Shown here piece by piece: positions 22,767-27,878 of a stretch of DNA of 27,878 nucleotides (within the stretch, counting starts at the first letter, position 1; each line of letters opens with the position of its first letter). The DNA comes from DATBIO01 sp036556965 (lineage in GTDB: Bacteria; Acidobacteriota; Vicinamibacteria; Fen-336): contig DATBIO010000240.1 of the NCBI GenBank assembly GCA_036556965.1, positions 1 through 27,878 on the forward strand, read 5' to 3'. Below the pieces are notes generated by a model. The model worked only from the letters and a program-made list of their open reading frames with translations. It was not told where the DNA came from and searched no databases. A program made the translations under genes and the position numbers.

Positions 22767-24080
22767 TCAGTGGGGACGGTGCCGGACCTTGAGCACGACG
22801 GGCGTCCCCTCGAAGTCGAAGGTGTCACGCAACTGGTTCTCCAGGTAGCGCTTGTAGGAGAAATGCAGGTCCACGGGGTGGTTCACGGACAGCCCGAAGG
22901 TCGGGGGCGCCACCCCGATCTGGGTAGCGTAGAGAATCCGCAGCGGCTTGTCTCCCTTGGCCGCCTTGGGGGCGTGCCGCTCGGCCGCCCGCGCCAGCAC
23001 CCGGTTGAGCTGGCCCGTGGTGACGCGCCGGCGGCTGGCCGCGTGCGCCTTGCGCGCGGCGCCGAGGAGCGCATCGAGGCCCTTGCCCGTGGCCGCAGAG
23101 ACGAGCTGGACGGGAGCGTAGGAGAGGAACTTCAGCTTCTCCCGCACGGCCGTCTCCGCGCGCCGGGCCGTGGTCTCCCGGCCCACCTGGTCCCACTTGT
23201 TCAGGGCCAGCACCACGGGCCGGCCCGCCTCCTGCACGTACCCCCCGATGGTCGCGTCCATCTCGCGCACGCCCTCCGTGGCGTCCAGCACGAGCAGCAC
23301 CACGTCCGCGCGCTCGATGGCATGGCGCGCCTGCACCACGGAGACGTGGTCCACGTTCTCCTTGAGGTGGCGCTGGCGGCGGATCCCCGCCGTGTCCACG
23401 AACAGGTACCGATGACCTCCCTTCTCCAGCAGGCTGTCCACGGCGTCGCGGGTGGTGCCGGGGATGGGCGAGACCACCGCGCGGTCCTCGCCCAGGAGCC
23501 GGTTGAGGAGGGACGACTTGCCGACGTTGGGCCGGCCCACCAGCGCCACCGCCAGCGGGCGCCCGGCCTCGGCGGGCTCGCCCACGCGGGGGATGCCCTC
23601 CACCACGCGGTCGAGCAGGTCGCCGACGCCCTGCCCGTGCTCCGCGGAGATCACCACCGCCTCCTCGAAGCCGAGGCGGGCGAAGTCCTCGGGACCCGAG
23701 GCGCGGCCCTCGCTCTTGTTGACGGCCACGAGCACGGACTTGCCCTCGCGCCGCAGCTGGGCGGCGATGGCCTGGTCGTCGGGCAGGAGGCCGGAACGCC
23801 CGTCCACGATGAAGACCACCACGTCGGCCTCGCGGATGGCGCGCCGGGCCTGCTCCGCCGCGGGGCCCAGGAGCGGGTCCCGGGTGCCGAGCAGCAGGCC
23901 GCCCGTGTCCACCAGCTCGAAGGCGGCCCCCTGCCAGGACGCCTGCGCGTAGTTGCGGTCCCGGGTCGAGCCCGGGCGGCTGTCCGTGATGGCCTTGCGC
24001 CGGCCCACGATGCGGTTGAACAGCGTGGACTTGCCGACGTTGGGCCGGCCGACGAGGGCCACCTTGGGGATCGGGATCAT
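22767..24080 (-). CDS. der: ribosome assembly GTPase Der (EngA)
   Basis: 437 residues, normal length. Der acts in maturation of the large ribosomal subunit. Two consecutive GTPase domains each carry GRPNVGKS (residues 11-18 and 182-189). DTGG and DTAG G3 motifs are present, with NKSE (121-124) and NKWD as G4. A C-terminal KH-like domain (NRVLARAAERHAPKAAKGDK; LRILYATQIGVAPPTFGLSVN) completes the architecture. ATG at 24080. It diverges from the HU-like gene with 82 bases between; a clear promoter for der was not found. Confidence 0.97.
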   Translation of the reverse strand: MIPIPKVALVGRPNVGKSTLFNRIVGRRKAITDSRPGSTRDRNYAQASWQGAAFELVDTGGLLLGTRDPLLGPAAEQARRAIREADVVVFIVDGRSGLLPDDQAIAAQLRREGKSVLVAVNKSEGRASGPEDFARLGFEEAVVISAEHGQGVGDLLDRVVEGIPRVGEPAEAGRPLAVALVGRPNVGKSSLLNRLLGEDRAVVSPIPGTTRDAVDSLLEKGGHRYLFVDTAGIRRQRHLKENVDHVSVVQARHAIERADVVLLVLDATEGVREMDATIGGYVQEAGRPVVLALNKWDQVGRETTARRAETAVREKLKFLSYAPVQLVSAATGKGLDALLGAARKAHAASRRRVTTGQLNRVLARAAERHAPKAAKGDKPLRILYATQIGVAPPTFGLSVNHPVDLHFSYKRYLENQLRDTFDFEGTPVVLKVRHRPH

Positions 24081-24093
24081 CTCTGTTGGAGGT

Positions 24094-24123
24094 TTGACGG
24101 CCGTGCGCCGCTAATCCTATACT
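24094..24123 (+). promoter_or_regulatory. sigma70-type promoter of the HU-like gene
   Basis: TTGACG (24094-24099), an 18-base spacer and TATACT (24118-24123), good matches at both elements. The predicted start near 24130 leaves a leader of about 33 bases before the ATG at 24163, with GGGCGGAG as a candidate ribosome binding site. Confidence 0.7.
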
Positions 24124-24162
24124 ACGCGGACACTTAGAGTTGAGGGCGGAGCAGCGAAGCAC

Positions 24163-24435
24163 ATGATCAAGGTCGACATCATCAACGAAGTGGCCAAGGC
24201 CGCGGACATCACCAAGGTGAAGGCCGAGGTGGCGGTGGAGGCCGTGCTCGACGCGATGAAGGCGTCGATGATGAAGGGCGAGAGGATCGAGCTGCGCGGG
24301 TTCGGCGTCTTCCAGGTGAAGCCGCGCAAGCGCGGGATCGGCCGCAACCCGCGCACGGGCAAGGAGGTGCGCATCCCGCCCGGCCGCACGATCCGCTTCA
24401 AGCCGGGCAAGGACCTCCAGAACCTCAGCCAATAG
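24163..24435 (+). CDS. HU/IHF-type DNA-binding protein
   Basis: 90 residues. MIKVDIINEVAKAADITKVKAEVAVEAVLDAMK is the helical dimer half, and IELRGFGVFQVKPRKRGIGRNPRTGKEVRIPPGRTIRFKPGK is the DNA-binding beta arm with the conserved RNP intercalating proline. IRFKPGKDL fits HU or IHF-beta; which one cannot be settled by eye. A second paralogue (ihfA-type) lies on the other side of der on the opposite strand. The site-2 protease gene begins 4 bases after its stop, so the two are probably co-transcribed. Confidence 0.9.
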   Translation: MIKVDIINEVAKAADITKVKAEVAVEAVLDAMKASMMKGERIELRGFGVFQVKPRKRGIGRNPRTGKEVRIPPGRTIRFKPGKDLQNLSQ

Positions 24436-24439
24436 TCCG

Positions 24440-25324
24440 TTGACCCAGGCGTGGTGGGACGACCGGGCGTCGCCTGCCCCGCTGCCGCGGCCCACGGTGC
24501 GCTCCGCCTGGCGCAACGTGCTGCTCTTCGCCCTCACCGCGGGGTCCATCTACGTGACGGGCGGGCCGCGCCTGGCCGTGGCCCTGCTCGCCATCCTGCT
24601 CGCCCACGAGATGGGCCACTACCTGGCCTGCCGTCACTACCGGGTGGACGCCACCCTCCCCTTCTTCATCCCGCTGCCCATCCTCAGCTTCGTGGGCACG
24701 CTGGGCGCGTTCATCCGCATCCGGAGCCGGATCCCCCACCGGCGGGCGCTCATCGACATCGGCGCGGCGGGGCCGCTGGCCGGCTTCGTGGTGTGCCTGC
24801 CCGTGCTCTACCTCGGCGTCCGCGAGGCGCAGGTCCTCCCCCGGCCGCCCGGCGGGGACGGCCTCTCGCTGGGCGAGCCGCTGCTCTTCCAGTGGGCGGC
24901 GCGCGCGCTGCTGCCGCCCATCCCCGAAGGGATGGAGCTGGCCATCGGCCCCCTCGGCCTCGCCGCCTGGTTCGGGCTGCTGGTCACTGCGCTCAACCTC
25001 ATGCCGGTGGGCCAGCTCGACGGCGGCCACGTGGTGTACGCGCTCGCGCGCCGCTGGCACCGCCACGTGTCGCTGGTGGGCGTCGGCGTGTGCCTCGTCC
25101 TGCTCTACTTCCACCCCGCCTGGCTGTTGTGGTCCGTGTTCCTGCTCGTGCTGAGCCGGCAGCACCCGCCCACGCGGGACGACGAGCGCCCGCCGGGCCC
25201 CGCGCGCCTCGTGCTGGGACTGGCCGCCTTCGCCGTCTTCGCCGTGTGCTTCACGCCCAGCCCCTTCCTCTTGAGCTGGGCGGACTTCGGCCAGGCCTGG
25301 AGCGAGCTGCTCACATCACGCTGA
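24440..25324 (+). CDS. site-2 protease family membrane metallopeptidase (M50)
   Basis: 294 residues from TTG 24440. HEMGH (His56, Glu57, His60) lies in a membrane helix (LAVALLAILLAHEMGHYLACR), and the second metal site is NLMPVGQLDGGH (Asp194). PFFIPLPI and SFVGTLGAFIRI are typical of this bacterial M50 group, and several further hydrophobic helices run to the C-terminus. It probably cleaves membrane proteins within the bilayer; the target is unknown. The TTG has no clear ribosome binding site and an in-frame GTG near 24497 (VRSAWRNVLL) is an alternative. Its 3' end overlaps convergent priA by 14 bases. Confidence 0.9.
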   Translation: MTQAWWDDRASPAPLPRPTVRSAWRNVLLFALTAGSIYVTGGPRLAVALLAILLAHEMGHYLACRHYRVDATLPFFIPLPILSFVGTLGAFIRIRSRIPHRRALIDIGAAGPLAGFVVCLPVLYLGVREAQVLPRPPGGDGLSLGEPLLFQWAARALLPPIPEGMELAIGPLGLAAWFGLLVTALNLMPVGQLDGGHVVYALARRWHRHVSLVGVGVCLVLLYFHPAWLLWSVFLLVLSRQHPPTRDDERPPGPARLVLGLAAFAVFAVCFTPSPFLLSWADFGQAWSELLTSR

Positions 25325-27674
25325 CGGGGTCCACGTCCACGGAGACGCCGGGCCAGCGCACTTCCCCGTAGCGCTCCACCAACGCCCGCCGCACGGCCTC
25401 GCGCAGCTGGGCGCGGCCTCCCTTGAGCAGGAGCTGGACGCGGTGCTCGCCGCGCAGCCGGGCCAGGGGCGCGGGGGCCGGGCCGAGCAGGCGGTAGCGC
25501 CGCGGGGCCCACTGGCGCAGGCGCGCGGCCACCGCTTCCGCCTCCGCGGCCGCGCGCGCGGCGTCGGCGGCGCGGAAGACGAGGTTCACGAGGGCGGTGT
25601 GGGGCGGGTAGCCCATGGTCCGGCGGAACTCCATCTCCCGCGCGAAGAAGGCGTCGTAGTCGTGCGCCCAGGCCAGGCGCAGGGCGTAGTGGTCGGGCAG
25701 GTGCGTCTGCAGGATCACGTCGCCGGGGAGCGACGCGCGCCCGGCCCGCCCCCCCACCTGGGTGAGGAGCTGGAAGGCGCGCTCGGCGGCGCGGAAGTCG
25801 GGCAGGCCGAGGCCCACGTCCGCGTCCACCACCCCCACCAGCGTCACGCGCGGGAAGTCGTGGCCCTTGGCGATCATCTGGGTGCCCACCAGCACGTCGA
25901 TGGCGCCCGCCTCGAAGGCGCCCAGCACCGCGGCCAGGGCGCCGCGCCGGGCGGCGAGGTCGCGGTCGAGGCGCGCCACGCGCGCCTCGGGCAGGGCGGC
26001 CTTCACCGCCTCGACCACCTTCTCCGTGCCGTAGCCGCTCAGGCGCAGGTAGGCCCCCTGACAGGTGGGACAGGCCGCGGGCGCGCGTGCCTCATAGCCG
26101 CAGTAGTGGCACTGGGCGCTGCGCCCGCCGTGGTGCAGCACGAGGGCGACGGAGCACTGGCGGCACTGCGCGGTCTCGCCGCACTCGCGGCAGAGGAGGC
26201 TGGTGGCGTAGCCGCGGCGGTTGAGGAGGAGGAGGGCCTGCTCGCCGCGGGCCAACCGCCCGGCCAGGGCCTCGCGCAGGACGGGGGTGAGGATGGGGTC
26301 GGCGCCCCGTCGCAGCGCCTCGCGGCGGTCCACCACCTCCACCCGCGGCAGCCCCTGCGGCCCCACGCGCCGCGGGAGCTCCAGGCGCACGTACTTGCCG
26401 CGCAGCGCGTTCTGGTGGGACTCCAGGGAGGGCGTGGCCGACCCGAGCACGGCCACCACCCCCTCCAGGCGCGCGCGCATCACCGCCACGTCCCGCCCGT
26501 GGTAGCGGGGGCTGTCCTCCTGCTTGTAGGCCGCCTCGTGCTCCTCGTCCACCACCACCAGCCCCAGGTCGGGCACGGGGGCGAAGACGGCGGAGCGGGC
26601 CCCGATGACGACGCGCGAGCCGCCCTCGCGGATGCGCCACCACTGGTCGTGCCGCTCGCCCGCGCTCAGCTCGCTGTGCACCACCGCCACCGTGGCCCCG
26701 AAGCGGTGGCGGGCCTGCCGCACGAGCAGCGGGGTGAGCGCGATCTCCGGGACCAGGATCAGCACCCCGCCGTCCCGGGCGAGCACGCGCTCGGCCAGCC
26801 GGAAGTAGACCTCCGTCTTGCCGCTGCCCGTGACGCCGTGGAGGAGGAAGGCCCGGAACCCGCCCTCCTCCACCGCGCGCAGCAGCGGCTCCAGGACGCG
26901 CGCCTGGTCGCCGGTGGCCGCGCGCTCCGCCTGCGCGCCCCCTGGGAGCACGTCGGGCTCCCGCATCTCCCGCTCGTCGAGCACGCGCACCACGCCCAGG
27001 GCGGTCAGCCGCGCCACCGCTCCGCGCAGCGAGGAGCGCCCGCGCACCAGGTCGCTCAGCCGCGCCCTGCCCCCCGCCGCGCGCAGCCTCTCCACCACCT
27101 CGGCCTGCGCCGTGCCCCGCAGCTTGAGGGGCGCCTGCGAGAGCACCGCCACCTTCACCTCGCGGAAGCCGGGCGCGGCCAGGTCCTGCTCCACCTCCAC
27201 CGCGCCCGCGCGGCGGAGGCGGCCCAGGGCGGCGGAGGGATCGCGGCCCAGGCGGTGGGCCAGGGTGGAGACGCGCAGCGGGCCCTCGCGCAGCGCGGCC
27301 AGCACGGGCTCGCCGCGGCCCGCCTCCCCCACCAGGCGCGCCACCGCGCGGCTGGCGCGCACGCCCGCGGGGGGCAGGGTGAGGCGGTGGCACTCCCCGG
27401 GCGGCGCCAGGTAGTGGGCGGCGATCCACTCCGCCAGGTCGAAGAGGGGCGGGGGCACCAGCGGCGCCTCGTCCAGGACCTCGAGCACGTCCTTGAGCGC
27501 GCGGCCTCCCGCCGCCGCCGCGGCGCCGGTGACCACGCCGATGACCTTGCGCCCGGCGAAGGGGACCAGCACGCGCGCCCCGCGCACGGGCAGGGGCACG
27601 CCCTCGGGCACGCGATAGGAGAAGGCCGACTGGACGGGCAGCGGCAGCGCGACGTCGACGGCTCGGCTGGCCAT
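25311..27674 (-). CDS. priA: primosomal replication restart helicase PriA
   Basis: 787 residues. PriA recognises stalled forks and reloads the replisome. The N-terminal 3'-DNA-binding domain (VALPLPVQSAFSYRVPEG) is followed by a winged-helix region and a DEAH-like helicase core: Walker A GVTGSGKTEV (near residue 280), VPEIALTPLL, VVVDEEHE and GSATPS. Eight zinc-binding cysteines follow (CREC, CRQC, CHYC, CPTC) inside the C-terminal helicase lobe, then QMIAKGHDFPRVTLVGVVDAD and QVGGRAGR. ATG at 27674. A glycosylase gene ends 38 bases upstream on the same strand. Confidence 0.97.
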   Translation of the reverse strand: MASRAVDVALPLPVQSAFSYRVPEGVPLPVRGARVLVPFAGRKVIGVVTGAAAAAGGRALKDVLEVLDEAPLVPPPLFDLAEWIAAHYLAPPGECHRLTLPPAGVRASRAVARLVGEAGRGEPVLAALREGPLRVSTLAHRLGRDPSAALGRLRRAGAVEVEQDLAAPGFREVKVAVLSQAPLKLRGTAQAEVVERLRAAGGRARLSDLVRGRSSLRGAVARLTALGVVRVLDEREMREPDVLPGGAQAERAATGDQARVLEPLLRAVEEGGFRAFLLHGVTGSGKTEVYFRLAERVLARDGGVLILVPEIALTPLLVRQARHRFGATVAVVHSELSAGERHDQWWRIREGGSRVVIGARSAVFAPVPDLGLVVVDEEHEAAYKQEDSPRYHGRDVAVMRARLEGVVAVLGSATPSLESHQNALRGKYVRLELPRRVGPQGLPRVEVVDRREALRRGADPILTPVLREALAGRLARGEQALLLLNRRGYATSLLCRECGETAQCRQCSVALVLHHGGRSAQCHYCGYEARAPAACPTCQGAYLRLSGYGTEKVVEAVKAALPEARVARLDRDLAARRGALAAVLGAFEAGAIDVLVGTQMIAKGHDFPRVTLVGVVDADVGLGLPDFRAAERAFQLLTQVGGRAGRASLPGDVILQTHLPDHYALRLAWAHDYDAFFAREMEFRRTMGYPPHTALVNLVFRAADAARAAAEAEAVAARLRQWAPRRYRLLGPAPAPLARLRGEHRVQLLLKGGRAQLREAVRRALVERYGEVRWPGVSVDVDPVSVM

Positions 27675-27712
27675 GGACCGGCTACTCTACCGGCCGGCCG
27701 GCCCGCGGAAGG

Positions 27713-27878
27713 TCAATCGCCCAGGAGCGTGCGCACGACCTTCATGTCCTCCCACACGTCCTTCTTGGCCGAAGGCGTGCGCAGGAGGTAGGCCGGGTGG
27801 TAGGTGGGCATGACCCGGATGCCGTTGTACTCGCCCATCCGCCCGCGCAGGCGCGTGATGGGCTCCGCCGTCTTGAGC
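27713..27878 (-). CDS. family 4 uracil-DNA glycosylase, C-terminal part only
   Basis: The last 54-55 residues are visible; the 5' part lies beyond the right edge. The segment ITRLRGRMGEYNGIRVMPTYHPAYLLRTP and then KKDVWEDMKVVRTLLGD match the C-terminal region of family 4 (iron-sulfur) uracil-DNA glycosylases, including the conserved PTxHPAYLLR motif with the active-site histidine. These enzymes remove uracil from DNA. The iron-sulfur cysteines would be in the missing part. Co-transcription with priA is likely from the 38-base gap. Confidence 0.85.
   Translation of the reverse strand, partial: LKTAEPITRLRGRMGEYNGIRVMPTYHPAYLLRTPSAKKDVWEDMKVVRTLLGD

Noticed and set aside
27688..27704. CGGCCGGCCGGCC repeat upstream of priA
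   Set aside because: A short GC self-complementary run, common by chance at this base composition; no partner or known site.

Overview
This window comes from a very GC-rich bacterial chromosome. Codons end almost always in G or C, GTG and TTG starts are common, and many genes overlap by 1 to 8 bases. An adaptor plus MacB-type export system, a lysozyme-free SppA peptidase and a CpxA-like sensor point to a diderm. The order ihfA, merR-type gene, tRNA-Pro, surE recalls Acidobacteriota and the former Deltaproteobacteria. That placement is an inference from gene content, not a measured assignment. Nearly all genes are chromosomal housekeeping or small accessory genes. I see no insertion sequence, prophage, integrase or CRISPR array. 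No gap between genes exceeds about 210 bases.

Layout. Positions 1-6286 (minus strand) hold a DUF4870-like membrane protein, a secreted HExxH peptidase with a small membrane partner, RtcA, an unknown protein, and a tight run reading GHMP kinase, efp, a YjjX-type NTPase and tdk. Positions 6330-9632 (plus strand) hold accessory genes: a zinc-ribbon/TPR/HExxH membrane protein, a small protein resembling EF-G domain IV standing alone, a secreted unknown and a DinB-like protein. Positions 9682-13703 (minus strand) run from a protein with a histone H1-like tail through acylphosphatase, apt, tRNA-Arg(CCT) and a membrane-anchored TPR protein to sppA.

Positions 13913-20849 (plus strand) form one compact apparent operon: periplasmic adaptor, ABC ATPase, two MacB-type permeases, an OmpR-type response regulator, a CpxA-like sensor kinase, and a membrane-anchored thioredoxin-fold protein closely resembling vertebrate iodothyronine deiodinases. 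That last gene contains an in-frame TGA at 20451-20453, exactly where deiodinases carry selenocysteine (SCTU-PPF). A bacterial SECIS-like hairpin follows it. This is the most notable object in the window, and ordinary gene calling would split it into two fragments.

Positions 20866-25324 hold a bidirectional terminator, tRNA-Pro(CGG), surE, a terminator, tRNA-Pro(GGG), a merR-type gene and ihfA behind a good sigma70 promoter, then der. Divergent from der, an HU/IHF-type gene and a site-2 protease lie behind a second good promoter. Positions 25311-27878 (minus strand) hold priA and the C-terminal end of a family 4 uracil-DNA glycosylase.
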